A DNA stretch of 64,000 bases from Devosiaceae bacterium (GTDB lineage Bacteria > Pseudomonadota > Alphaproteobacteria > Rhizobiales > Devosiaceae): contig JAKISW010000010.1 in assembly GCA_021648375.1 (NCBI GenBank), forward strand, positions 11,435 through 75,434. Reading direction: 5' to 3'. The position numbers and the translations under genes were made by a program. Positions 8,243 through 17,214 of the stretch are shown here, in pieces. Numbering within the stretch: the stretch's first letter is position 1; each line of letters starts with the position of its first letter. The notes beneath the pieces are model-generated. The model had not been told where the DNA came from. It searched no databases and saw only the letters and a program-made list of their open reading frames with translations.

Positions 8243-9676
8243 TCAGCCCAATTTTCGTTTGTTCTTTTCATGATAGGGGTTTTCCCCGGCTCTTATCCAT
8301 AGTCTGATGGGGGAGCCATGAATCGAGAAATGTTCGCGCATGCCATTTACCAGATAGCGGGTATAGGCAGTTGGAAGGGCATCGGGGCGTGAGCAAAACA
8401 GAATAAAAGTTGGTGGACGCGATTTTACCTGAGTCATATAGCGCATTTTTAAACGCCTGCCGGAAACCGCCGGAGGCGTGTGCGCCTGCACCATGGATGA
8501 AAGCCATTGATTGACTTTGGAGGTCGGCAAACGAATATTCCAGTTGCGCTCGATTTCAAAAATCGCCTGCATCAGATTTGGAATGTTCTTTCCAGTCAGG
8601 CCTGAAAGGGTAATCAAGGGCACGCCACGCAATTGCGGCAGAAGCCTCTCGCAGGCTTCGCGCAGTTTTTCCAGCGTCTGGTTTTTATCCTTGATCAAAT
8701 CCCATTTATTAACGGCGATAACCAGCGCCCTGCCCTCGCGCTCCACCAGATCGGCCAGTTGCAAATCCTGCTTTTCAAACGGCTGAGTAGCGTCCAGCAT
8801 CAACACAACGATTTCTGCATACTGGATCGAGCGCAACGCATCAGCTACCGCAAGTTTTTCCAGCTTCTTGCGCACTTTTGCCCGCCGTCTGATCCCGGCG
8901 GTATCAACCAGATTTATAGTTCTGCCCTCATATTCCCAGGGGACCATGATTGAATCGCGGGTAATTCCAGCCTCGGGGCCGGTAAGCACCCGCTCCTCCC
9001 CCACAAGACGATTGATCAGGGTGGATTTGCCGGCGTTGGGGCGGCCAACTATGGCTACGTTCAAATGCCGGTTCGGATCCCAACGCGGAACGATTTCGCT
9101 ATCCGGTTCCACATCAACATTGATTTGCGGCAAATAATCTTTGTCCGCCCCGGCTTTAACTTCTTCTTCTAGCAGTTTGGCTTCTTCGGCGGCTTTTGCA
9201 ATGATATTATAAAGATCACCAATGCCGACCCCATGCTCGGCAGATAGAGGTATCGCTTCTCCCAAACCAAGTGAGAATGCATCAAGCAAGCCAGCTTCCG
9301 AGGCGCGCCCTTCGGCCTTATTGCCCACCAGATGCACTTCAGAATTGGATTTGCGCAACAGGGCGCCAAATGTCTGATCAAGGGGAGTGATCCCGGCCCT
9401 TGCATCAATCATAAACAAAATAACATCAGCTTCAGCAATTGCCGTCTCGGTTTGCTGGCGCATTCGTGCTTCAAGGGAATTTCCGGTAGCCTCTTCATAA
9501 CCGGCGGTATCAACCAGAGTAAATTCCAGCTCGCCAATGCGCCCTTCCCCCTCGCGCCGATCGCGAGTTACCCCCGGCGTGTCATCAACCAATGCCATAC
9601 GACGACCAACCAGTCGATTAAACAGGGTGGATTTACCCACATTGGGGCGACCGACAATTGCAACAGTGATTTTCAT
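8243..9676 (-). CDS. der: Ribosome biogenesis GTPase Der (EngA)
   Basis: Essential tandem-domain GTPase needed for 50S subunit maturation. Two G1 motifs are seen (GRPNVGKS near residue 8, GRPNAGKS near residue 213). Each has DxPG/DTAG switch regions, and the second has NKWD as G4. The first-domain G4 reads NKAE rather than NKxD, as seen in some relatives. A KH-like C-terminal domain ends with a basic tail. Length (477 aa) is standard. It converges with ridA and is followed upstream by a TPR gene on the same strand. Confidence 0.96.
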   Translation of the reverse strand: MKITVAIVGRPNVGKSTLFNRLVGRRMALVDDTPGVTRDRREGEGRIGELEFTLVDTAGYEEATGNSLEARMRQQTETAIAEADVILFMIDARAGITPLDQTFGALLRKSNSEVHLVGNKAEGRASEAGLLDAFSLGLGEAIPLSAEHGVGIGDLYNIIAKAAEEAKLLEEEVKAGADKDYLPQINVDVEPDSEIVPRWDPNRHLNVAIVGRPNAGKSTLINRLVGEERVLTGPEAGITRDSIMVPWEYEGRTINLVDTAGIRRRAKVRKKLEKLAVADALRSIQYAEIVVLMLDATQPFEKQDLQLADLVEREGRALVIAVNKWDLIKDKNQTLEKLREACERLLPQLRGVPLITLSGLTGKNIPNLMQAIFEIERNWNIRLPTSKVNQWLSSMVQAHTPPAVSGRRLKMRYMTQVKSRPPTFILFCSRPDALPTAYTRYLVNGMREHFSIHGSPIRLWIRAGENPYHEKNKRKLG

Positions 9677-9745
9677 TGGCCGTTTCTCACTGGCTGACTT
9701 TTAAGGACAATATGAATTTTACATATGATGGTTTAAGATAAATAT

Positions 9746-10438
9746 TTACTGGGAGAGAAACAAATCCATATCACTTGGAATTGGCGCACCCTCGGCTTGC
9801 AGTTGTGCCTGAAGAAGCTGCACCCGATTTAACAATTCGACGGGTGTGTTGGGGTTGGCGATCACTTCGGCAAATTCATTTTGAGCAGCCTCCAAATCAC
9901 CGGATTTATAATAGGCCAGACCCAACATTTCGCGAGCGCTGCCCTGATAAGGGTTGCCCGGCGCCATCAAGCCTGCCAAACGCGTTTGAATGCCAACGAT
10001 ATCGCCTGAATCCACCAAAAGAGCAGAGGCCATGAGCAAAGCCAGTTCGCGGATGCGGGTATTGCTGCCGGTATTGGCAAGGGCATCATAGGCTGCCACC
10101 GCTTCTTCTGTTTTTCCCTCATCAGCCAGAACAGAGGCCTTAACAAAACGCGCCAAAAGCGGATATTGGCCCGAGCTGGTCGCAATGGTTTGATCAAACG
10201 CTGCAATGGCCGCATCGCGCTGGTTATTATCGAGCAGCTCCATCGCTGAATAAAACTGATCAGACGAGCGCGCCGCCTGATCGCTTTTAAACCAGCGCCA
10301 GCCTTCATTGGCACCAACCAGAATAACAACCAGTACAGCTGCACCAATCAACAACGGACCAAATCGACGCCAAAGGGAATTCATACGATCTGAGCGCAGT
10401 TCTTCGTCAATTTCTGAAAAAATTCGTTCTTCGGTCAT
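9746..10438 (-). CDS. YfgM-like tetratricopeptide repeat membrane protein
   Basis: A 230-aa protein with a cytoplasmic N-terminus (about residues 1-25), a single transmembrane segment at about 26-45 and a periplasmic TPR-like helical domain to the end. This is the architecture of YfgM/TPR_21 proteins, which assist envelope protein quality control with PpiD and are often encoded next to der, as here. It lies 69 bp upstream of der on the same strand, probably in one transcript. Confidence 0.85.
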   Translation of the reverse strand: MTEERIFSEIDEELRSDRMNSLWRRFGPLLIGAAVLVVILVGANEGWRWFKSDQAARSSDQFYSAMELLDNNQRDAAIAAFDQTIATSSGQYPLLARFVKASVLADEGKTEEAVAAYDALANTGSNTRIRELALLMASALLVDSGDIVGIQTRLAGLMAPGNPYQGSAREMLGLAYYKSGDLEAAQNEFAEVIANPNTPVELLNRVQLLQAQLQAEGAPIPSDMDLFLSQ

Positions 10439-10569
10439 AATTTACTCTGCTTAGATGACGGGTTTTTGGGTGTTAGGTCATTCGCGCCGCACAATAGGGG
10501 GTGAACTGCTTGATTGCAATTGATTGCTTTTTATTTTCTTACGCGAAGAAATTATTTATGCCAACAGCA

Positions 10570-11136
10570 TTAAATCGGTGAAACGCCAAACAACCAGAAA
10601 TGGGCCCATAAAACAAATGCTGCATATAATACCGTGCCGCCAACGACGCCAATAATATCACCACGATAAGAGACAAATTTTATCCCTTCATCTCCCTTAA
10701 CAATCTTTGAAAACCTGGAAAGGAGTGCAAAAGCCAAAAAGCTGCCAAACGCCATAACTGATGCCAGATCGCCATTAACCAGCAAATGGCCAAGCGACCA
10801 CAAAATCACTCCGGTCACCATGGGATGTTTGACAATTACTAATATGCGACCGGGTTTTTTGCGCGGGATAGAAAATAAAATAAATGCCAGCCAGACCAGC
10901 GACATGGTTGCGTCACGTCCCCATGATGGCGGGTCATAAACGATGGGGGCAACCGGGCGGAACTGACCCCAGCCAAATACAATCAGCAAAAACCCAATCA
11001 GGGATATGGCAGTATATGAGCGCATCCAAACAGACTTGCTGGATTTTGTTATGATATTTTCTTTGATATTCGGTGCTAAAATCGGCACCAGGTGAATGGC
11101 AAAAAACAATACCAGACCTGAAACAAACATAAGCAT
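10570..11136 (-). CDS. NnrU family membrane protein
   Basis: A 188-aa integral membrane protein with about five hydrophobic helices and the family's HLVPILAP start, a KHPM-containing loop and GHLLVNGD. NnrU was described in denitrifying bacteria; related proteins act on isoprenoid-like substrates in plants. No nitric-oxide respiration genes are nearby, so a denitrification role should not be assumed. It lies downstream of the peroxiredoxin gene on the same strand. Confidence 0.85.
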   Translation of the reverse strand: MLMFVSGLVLFFAIHLVPILAPNIKENIITKSSKSVWMRSYTAISLIGFLLIVFGWGQFRPVAPIVYDPPSWGRDATMSLVWLAFILFSIPRKKPGRILVIVKHPMVTGVILWSLGHLLVNGDLASVMAFGSFLAFALLSRFSKIVKGDEGIKFVSYRGDIIGVVGGTVLYAAFVLWAHFWLFGVSPI

Positions 11137-11245
11137 TTAGCGCGCTCCCTTAAAGAATTGATTCAATTTGCTTTAGGTATTTATGTAAGTCAATTGAGAT
11201 CGCCACCCTACCGACAAAGTGATGGGCGATCAAAAACCCCGAACC

Positions 11246-11779
11246 CTATTTGTTTTCTTTAAGCCAGGCCAAAACAGTTTTTGGAGAAGAGACACCATAA
11301 GGGTCTTCACCATGATTATCACAAATTCCGGGCTCTTCAAACCATGCCTCAACAACTCCATCATTGACCACAGCGGCATAACGCCAGGAACGAGGACCAA
11401 AACCAATATTGCTTTTATCAACCAGCATGCCCATGCGACGAGAAAATTCACCAGCGCCATCGGGTATTACCTTAACATTCTCCAGCCCCTGATCCTGAGC
11501 CCATTTATTCATGACAAAGCTATCATTGACCGACAGGCAATAAAGTTCATCAATGCCCTGTTGAGCAAAGTCAGCCGCTCCCTTTTCATATCCGGGCAGT
11601 TGATAGGTGGAGCAGGTCGGGGTAAATGCGCCGGGAAGAGAAAATAAAATTACTCTTTTTCCGGAAAAATAATCAGAGGTGGTTTTATCTTCCCACTTAA
11701 ACGGATTGTCTCCGCCGATTGAATCATCTCGCACCCTTGTATGAAAGGTAACCTGAGGCAAAGAAGCGCCTTTTTGCAT
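11246..11779 (-). CDS. Peroxiredoxin, Prx5-like (AhpC/TSA superfamily)
   Basis: Thiol peroxidase that reduces hydroperoxides. The peroxidatic cysteine is Cys56 in PGAFTPTCS, and the conserved Arg sits in FGPRSWRYA. A second cysteine occurs late in EEPGICDNHGEDPY, a region shared with Prx-glutaredoxin hybrids, but no glutaredoxin domain is fused. Length is 177 aa. It lies downstream of the haem operon terminus on the same strand with about 170 bp between, so it probably has its own promoter. Confidence 0.92.
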   Translation of the reverse strand: MQKGASLPQVTFHTRVRDDSIGGDNPFKWEDKTTSDYFSGKRVILFSLPGAFTPTCSTYQLPGYEKGAADFAQQGIDELYCLSVNDSFVMNKWAQDQGLENVKVIPDGAGEFSRRMGMLVDKSNIGFGPRSWRYAAVVNDGVVEAWFEEPGICDNHGEDPYGVSSPKTVLAWLKENK

Positions 11780-11840
11780 GGAAGATATCCTTGTTTTTTA
11801 AGCTAAAAATCAACTGAAATTAATATTGGGGCATGGATAG

Positions 11841-11878
11841 CAAATTTTTTAATTTGCCTGACATGGAATTTGTCAGGC
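11841..11878 (-). terminator. Double hairpin downstream of the haem operon
   Basis: An 8-bp perfect stem (GCCTGACA at 11856-11863 and TGTCAGGC at 11871-11878) adjoins a second dyad, CAAATT-tttt-AATTTG (11841-11856). It lies 70 bp beyond the hemY stop. There is no clean U-run on the minus strand, so it could be a terminator or a processing structure. Confidence 0.4.
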
Positions 11879-11948
11879 TTGTAAATATCTTCAGCTGCAA
11901 ACTCAACCGATTTTTGAGCAAAGGGACACATTTCAACAAGTCGTTATA

Positions 11949-13166
11949 TCATTGGCCTGATTTTATTCGCCCGGGCATGTTTTTGCATTGTTTGTGTATG
12001 GAAGTCAGGCCAATTCCACCGGTATAATTCCCAAGCAAATACATGTTGGTAGGGGGAGACAGCTTTGTGCGGATCCGGGCAAGTTCATTGGTAAAGTGGG
12101 GAAGCGCACAGGGGTTGGAAAAAACATGGACAACACTGGGTTTGTGCCTGTCTTTAGTCAAAACCTGTCGATCGGCAAGCACCAGATCAACAAGTTCATT
12201 TTCGGTTAAATGGGCAGTATTCTTTGAAAGCGCACCGCCAATAAACCAGCGCTCAACCGGCCGATTAAACTGATTGGGAAATGCAGTTTTTCCGGTCAGA
12301 AGGCCAAGTGAATTAAAACCAGCACTTTTGGGAAACAGACAACCAACCCCATCAAATGGCAGTGGTGAATTCTCAAAAACCAGATGAATACTGGTCAGGT
12401 TCAGCATTTCATGGGCTTGTAATTCGCCTCCCCCATCCACCCCCATGCCAGACAACAGTTTTCCCGCAGCTGTAATTGGGGTGGCAATAATCCACGGGCT
12501 GGAAAGGTCAATATCAGCGCTCTTGATTTCAGAGCCAAAATTAATTTTAACCCCGGCGTTTTCCAGATAGGCAACAAGAGCTGAAATCAGTTTCCCCATC
12601 CCCCCGTCGGGCATTGCTGCGCCCTTATGAAGATTGCGCCTGAAGCCTTTTATCTTATTGGTTTTTTTCAGCATTGGCCCCAAAACAAGTTCAACACTCA
12701 TGCGCTCAGCGTCCCCGGCATAGACCCCCTGTAATGCAGTTTCAATCAACAGGGAACTGGCTTGCTTACCAAAATATTTTTGCCCCCACTCGCGCACACT
12801 CTGCCCGGATTGCAAACCCTTATCTGGTGAAAAAGCCAATCGTGTAACGCCGGTAAAGAACTCGATAGATTGATTCAAACTCAGCGGCCAACGCCTTGGG
12901 AAATCTCGATAAATATATCTGGCGCCAGCACGTGAACCCGGTTTTGCTGCACTTATTCCAAGTTCATCAAACAGGTTTTGCACTTCAGGTGAATTGAGTA
13001 GTGAAGCGGCGCCATTTTCAAGGGGACCAAAGGGGGAATGAACAGTTCGGATCAAGCCACCGGCTCTGGCGGACTTTTCATGTATTTCAACTTCAAACCC
13101 TGCCCTTACCAAATAAAAGGCACTTAACAGACCGGAAATTCCCGCCCCTGCAATAAAGACTTTCAT
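11949..13166 (-). CDS. hemY: Protoporphyrinogen oxidase, HemY/PPOX type
   Basis: FAD-dependent oxidation of protoporphyrinogen IX to protoporphyrin IX, the penultimate haem step. The N-terminus carries the FAD dinucleotide motif AGAGISGL, followed by EIHEKSARAGGLIRT and ENGAASLL, typical of the oxygen-dependent PPOX family. The C-terminal LLGNYTGGIGL contacts FAD. At 405 aa it is shorter than HemY of Bacillus. Last gene of the hem operon, overlapping hemN by 4 bp. Many alphaproteobacteria use HemJ for this step instead. Confidence 0.9.
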   Translation of the reverse strand: MKVFIAGAGISGLLSAFYLVRAGFEVEIHEKSARAGGLIRTVHSPFGPLENGAASLLNSPEVQNLFDELGISAAKPGSRAGARYIYRDFPRRWPLSLNQSIEFFTGVTRLAFSPDKGLQSGQSVREWGQKYFGKQASSLLIETALQGVYAGDAERMSVELVLGPMLKKTNKIKGFRRNLHKGAAMPDGGMGKLISALVAYLENAGVKINFGSEIKSADIDLSSPWIIATPITAAGKLLSGMGVDGGGELQAHEMLNLTSIHLVFENSPLPFDGVGCLFPKSAGFNSLGLLTGKTAFPNQFNRPVERWFIGGALSKNTAHLTENELVDLVLADRQVLTKDRHKPSVVHVFSNPCALPHFTNELARIRTKLSPPTNMYLLGNYTGGIGLTSIHKQCKNMPGRIKSGQ

Positions 13167-14527
13167 ATGGCTTTTGAAAATGTGTTCTGCTCGGGTTTGG
13201 CTTTGGCAAGACGCTCATCAAAGGCGGCGCAAACAATTCTTAAAAAACTTTTCCCGGTTTCAGAAATTGTCAGCGTTGAATTTTCAATACTGACCAAATT
13301 ATCTTTTAGCATTTCTGATAAGCGCTCTGTTACGGCCGCTTCCTGCTCCGCATCCAAAAATCTGGTCTTAAACCCAGTCATCAACTGCAATATCTGGCCC
13401 TGAATTTTCTGGTCCATCGCAGTTAATTTATGACCGCGCATGGTGGGGACTTCTCCATCTCCTGCTTTAGCCTCATAAAGAGAGAGAATTTTTTGATTCT
13501 GGTGGAAGCAATCCGGCGAGGCGGAAATTGAACTAACCCCAAGGCCCAAAAGAATATCGGTTTTTTGATCCGTGTAACCCATGAAATTTCTATGCAGTCT
13601 GCCCTCATTCATGGCCAGCAAAAGGTCATCATTCGCCAATGAAAAATGATCCATGCCAATTTCAATATACCCCGCATTAAGCAATCTTGTTTTTGCATAT
13701 TCATAAAGGGCGCGTTTTTCTTCCGGAGCGGGCAAATCCTCGTCCTTGAAATGGCGCTGAGCGGGCTTTATCCATGGTACAATAGCCAAAGAATATAGCG
13801 CAATACGATCAGGCATGTTCTTTAGGGTTTGATCAATTGTATATTGCATTTCTTCCATGCCCTGCCCCGGGAGACCATAAATCAGATCAAAATTTACAGA
13901 GGTAAAACCCAGTTTTCTGGCATCATCGACAGTTTTTGCTGTAACTTTTGGCGGCTGGATGCGATTGACCAGTTTTTGCACACTCAGATTAAAGTCCTGA
14001 ACTCCGATGGAGATGCGATTAAAGCCAAGTTCATTCAAAACTTTCAAATGTTCTTCAGTTGTATAATTGGGATGAACTTCGATTGAGCCTTCAAAACCTT
14101 TTGGGTCGGTGTTCACCGCAGAAAGGATTGGCTTTAGCAAGCGAGCAAGATTTTGTGGGCTAAGGAACGTCGGTGTGCCGCCCCCAAGGTGAATATTCTT
14201 CAAGGTCTTTGATGCAAGGTCCGGAACTTGTGCCAGATAGGTTTTCCACTCCGCAAGGACACAATCAATATACTGACCTTCATAGCGGTCATGATTGCGG
14301 CTGATGGTAGTGTTGCAGGCGCAAAAACAGCACAGAGATTCACAAAAAGGTATGTGAATATAAAGGCTCCATGACTTGTCTGAATTTGGACCGTCCGGCC
14401 TGGAAAAGGTCCTGTTCAATGATTCTATCCACTCGGCGGATGTGGGTGCATCCTTCCAATAGGGAACGGTTGGATAAGAGGTATAGCGCGGCACCGGCCG
14501 GTCATATTTTGCAATCAAATCAGTCAT
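13163..14527 (-). CDS. hemN: Oxygen-independent coproporphyrinogen III oxidase HemN
   Basis: Radical-SAM enzyme that decarboxylates coproporphyrinogen III without oxygen. The cluster ligands Cys62, Cys66 and Cys69 plus Cys71 lie in IPFCESLCCFCAC, with the same numbering as E. coli HemN. LGGGTPTFL and the DLIYGLPGQ segment support HemN rather than HemW. Length (454 aa) is typical. Start ATG at 14527, 4 bp after hemE; its end overlaps hemY. Confidence 0.95.
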   Translation of the reverse strand: MTDLIAKYDRPVPRYTSYPTVPYWKDAPTSAEWIESLNRTFSRPDGPNSDKSWSLYIHIPFCESLCCFCACNTTISRNHDRYEGQYIDCVLAEWKTYLAQVPDLASKTLKNIHLGGGTPTFLSPQNLARLLKPILSAVNTDPKGFEGSIEVHPNYTTEEHLKVLNELGFNRISIGVQDFNLSVQKLVNRIQPPKVTAKTVDDARKLGFTSVNFDLIYGLPGQGMEEMQYTIDQTLKNMPDRIALYSLAIVPWIKPAQRHFKDEDLPAPEEKRALYEYAKTRLLNAGYIEIGMDHFSLANDDLLLAMNEGRLHRNFMGYTDQKTDILLGLGVSSISASPDCFHQNQKILSLYEAKAGDGEVPTMRGHKLTAMDQKIQGQILQLMTGFKTRFLDAEQEAAVTERLSEMLKDNLVSIENSTLTISETGKSFLRIVCAAFDERLAKAKPEQNTFSKAI

Positions 14528-14531
14528 ATTT

Positions 14532-15641
14532 TTAGGCCTTCAAGGCAGGTTCGGTTGGGGCGTGTTCTGCGCTGACATGTTCCGCGCTGACGTGTTCCGC
14601 GCTGACGTGTTCCACACTAGTGTGTTCCTGGGCATATTGGCGCACGGTGTTTACGAACAGGCGAACATTTGAAGTGGGCGTTTTTGGAAGCACCCCATGC
14701 CCCAAGGCACTTACCCAGCCGGGAGGAGGACCGGTTTCATAGATTTTATCCAGATATATATGCAGATGGGAAAGGAACTCATCCTTGGGTAAAAACAACA
14801 AGGTTTGATCAAAGTTACCTTGAGAAAATCCGGTGGGCAGCCTGCCCAAATCTGCGGCCGACCAGCGATGATCAACCCCAAGACCGGCCAGAATATCTGA
14901 TTTAAATAGCGGATGATCGTAATGGGAGGGGGTGGTTCCCTTGGTATAAAGCCCTATTTTTTTAGGAAAACACGAAACCAGTTTTTCAAGATATGGAACC
15001 ACCAGCGAGTGATAAAGGGAGGGAGAAAGTTCTCCGGCTGCGGTATCAAACATCATTACGATTTCAGCCCCCGCTTCAAGCTGTTGCCTGGTATTTTCGA
15101 TCAATACCGGCAGCAACAATTCCATAAACGGATGAAACAGATCCATGGAGCTTTTGGTTTTAATCAATGAGCCTTTATGGGTGCCCTCGACCGCATAGGT
15201 AAACAGGCTCCACAAGCCGCCATTAAAACCAATCAGGCTTTTGTTATCGGGCAATCGCTGACGGGTTTTTTTCAACGCCTCGGCCTGAAAAGTTAAGCGC
15301 TCGATAGCATTTTGAGAAGTATCAAGCCTTGAAATGGTTTTTGCATCCAAAGAAAATTCAAGTTTTGGCCCGGTAGAAGTATATTCAAGACCCATGCCAA
15401 GAGCCGACAAGATAAACAGGATATCGCTAAACATGATTGAAACATCAAAATCAAAATCATCAATGGGACCAAGCGCTACCTCTGCCGCCAGGTCAGGAGT
15501 TTTGCATAATTTAGTGAATCCATGCTCCTTGCTAAGCACTTGATAATGCTCGTGATAGCGCCCTGCCTGACGCATGAACCAGATAGGGGGGACAGCTTGG
15601 GGAATCCTGTTCAGGGCATTGTAAAACGGAAGGTTATGCAT
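14532..15641 (-). CDS. hemE: Uroporphyrinogen decarboxylase HemE with repeat tail
   Basis: Decarboxylates uroporphyrinogen III to coproporphyrinogen III. The signature PPIWFMRQAGRYHEHY (about 18-33) holds the substrate-binding arginines, and MFSDILFI contains the catalytic Asp. Near the end the protein carries a pentapeptide repeat (EHVSA, several copies) encoded by a 15-bp tandem repeat. That tail is absent from usual HemE and is probably a dispensable extension. It follows the response regulator gene by 41 bp. Confidence 0.95.
   Translation of the reverse strand: MHNLPFYNALNRIPQAVPPIWFMRQAGRYHEHYQVLSKEHGFTKLCKTPDLAAEVALGPIDDFDFDVSIMFSDILFILSALGMGLEYTSTGPKLEFSLDAKTISRLDTSQNAIERLTFQAEALKKTRQRLPDNKSLIGFNGGLWSLFTYAVEGTHKGSLIKTKSSMDLFHPFMELLLPVLIENTRQQLEAGAEIVMMFDTAAGELSPSLYHSLVVPYLEKLVSCFPKKIGLYTKGTTPSHYDHPLFKSDILAGLGVDHRWSAADLGRLPTGFSQGNFDQTLLFLPKDEFLSHLHIYLDKIYETGPPPGWVSALGHGVLPKTPTSNVRLFVNTVRQYAQEHTSVEHVSAEHVSAEHVSAEHAPTEPALKA
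14561..14635 (-). repeat. 15-bp in-frame tandem repeats in the hemE 3' end
   Basis: Five units of 15 bp, with core cgtgttccgcgctga on the plus strand, run across 14561-14635. They encode repeated EH-V/A-S-A-type pentapeptides. The middle three are nearly identical, which implies recent slippage. Confidence 0.85.
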
Positions 15642-15682
15642 TGTGTTGGTCTTTCGTAATAAAAGTTATTGCATGATAAAAA

Positions 15683-16351
15683 TCAGATGATTTTCCATTG
15701 ATATCCAACGCCACGAATTGAGCGTATGGATTTGCCGCCCGCCTCGCCCAAAATCTGGCGCAGGCGAACTATTGAATTGTCGATGGTTCTGGTGGATGGA
15801 AACTGGTCCAGACCAATAAGTTCGTCCAGAATTTCATCCCGGCTGACCGGGCGCGGCGATTGGCGGATCAAAATGTTCAACAGTCGAAAATCCCGGTTAC
15901 TCAAATAAGTGATTTGTCCCTCACCATCGACAACTGACATCTCGGTAAGGTTGATGGTGCGATCGGCACAGGCAATGGTTTTAACCGGCTCCATATTGCC
16001 CCTGAATACCCTTTGAATGCGCAACAGCAATTCCTTAAAAACAAAGGGTTTGGGAATATATTCGGATGCCCCAAGCTCATATCCGGCCAGACGTTCACCG
16101 GCGTCACTTTGGGCAGTTAAAAACAAAAACGGCGTGGCGGTTTTAAGTTTTGCCATACCGGCAAATTCATATCCTGATCCATCGGGAAGTCCCACATCAA
16201 GAACCAGGAGATCAAATGTTTCCGTTTTTAGATATTTGGTGGCTGATTTAATTGTTGAAGCCCAAATCACCTGATATCCGGCATCATCAAGCCTTTGGCA
16301 AAGGGTTGCGCCAAGGGATTGATCATCTTCCAAAAGCAAGATTTTTTTCAT
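15683..16351 (-). CDS. OmpR/PhoB-family response regulator (HemR-like)
   Basis: Receiver domain (1-115) with acidic pocket Glu8-Asp9-Asp10, phosphoacceptor Asp52 in LLVLDVGLPDGSG, Thr79 and Lys101 in PKPF, then a winged-helix output domain (about 130-222) ending RSIRGVGYQWKII. Encoded inside the haem operon between hemL and hemE, overlapping its kinase by 4 bp. In Leptospira the OmpR-type regulator HemR pairs with HemK and controls haem genes. The context and a matching DNA element before hemA suggest this is its equivalent; that assignment is inference. Confidence 0.9.
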   Translation of the reverse strand: MKKILLLEDDQSLGATLCQRLDDAGYQVIWASTIKSATKYLKTETFDLLVLDVGLPDGSGYEFAGMAKLKTATPFLFLTAQSDAGERLAGYELGASEYIPKPFVFKELLLRIQRVFRGNMEPVKTIACADRTINLTEMSVVDGEGQITYLSNRDFRLLNILIRQSPRPVSRDEILDELIGLDQFPSTRTIDNSIVRLRQILGEAGGKSIRSIRGVGYQWKII

Positions 16352-17214
16352 CCACCCGCCCCCTTTTTAAGGGTAAGCAAGACCTGAAATCCATCATCGG
16401 GGCCGGCTTTTAAATCAGGTTTTGGAAAGCTGACCTTGCCATCCATTTTTGAGACCAGTTGATCAACCAGATAAAGGCCAATGCCAGATCCGCTGGTTTT
16501 TTCACCAAGGGAAATCATTTTGGCCAATTGTTCGCGCTCGCCATTAAATCCCGAGCCATTATCAGTGATGCGCAATAAAATTTTATCGGGGTCAATCTTT
16601 TGAGTTTTAATAGAAACCCGAGTGGCCTGACCATGTTTTACCGCGTTATTGAACAGGTTTTGAAATATGATTTCCAAAGCACGGCGATCCCCATGGATTT
16701 GCTGATCACCATCAAGGATCAGTTCAATTTCAGGCTCATGAAAACGGGTTTTGGCCAGAATTTTCGAAAGGGAGATATTCTCCATAAAATATGGTGAAAC
16801 TGCCAAACGAGACAATTCCAAAGAATTTTCCAGCTTCATCTGCAACCTTTTGCTTTCCAGATCAAGACGTTGTAAAACCGGGTTATTCTGTTCACGATAT
16901 TCATCGCGCAACGCCCCTACCTGCATTTGCAGAGAGGTCATAGAATTTTTCAGATCATGGCTGAAAGCAAGGTGAAAATCATTGAGGGTTTTATAGGATT
17001 TTCTCTCCTGAAAAATCAAAAAAACTATTGCTGCCCCACCTGCCAACAAAGCAACAAGAAGAGAAACACCTTCAAACTGCAGCATGGTGCGCACATTATC
17101 TTCGGCATTGATCTCAATCTGGTTCCAGGTATAGACGAACCACCAACCGGCCAGAGAAACCGTAAAAACTAGCCAGATAATGGCAATCAGGATTTTGACC
17201 CGAAAATGTTTCAC
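16348..17214 (-). CDS. Sensor histidine kinase (HemK-like)
   Basis: Compact membrane kinase of 288 aa. Two transmembrane helices (about 7-28 and 49-68) frame a very short periplasmic loop of about 20 residues. They are followed by the H-box AFSHDLKN (His86), the N-box NLFNNAVKHG, and ATP-lid motifs DNGSGF and GSGIGLYL. With so small an exposed loop it probably senses through its membrane segments or an internal cue. Placed between hemL and the response regulator with 4-bp overlaps on both sides, it should be co-expressed with haem synthesis. Confidence 0.9.
   Translation of the reverse strand: MKHFRVKILIAIIWLVFTVSLAGWWFVYTWNQIEINAEDNVRTMLQFEGVSLLVALLAGGAAIVFLIFQERKSYKTLNDFHLAFSHDLKNSMTSLQMQVGALRDEYREQNNPVLQRLDLESKRLQMKLENSLELSRLAVSPYFMENISLSKILAKTRFHEPEIELILDGDQQIHGDRRALEIIFQNLFNNAVKHGQATRVSIKTQKIDPDKILLRITDNGSGFNGEREQLAKMISLGEKTSGSGIGLYLVDQLVSKMDGKVSFPKPDLKAGPDDGFQVLLTLKKGAGG

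Noticed and set aside
10570..11136. Denitrification locus suggested by the NnrU family name
   Set aside because: No nir, nor or nnrS/nnrR-like genes are adjacent, and family members occur in non-denitrifiers.
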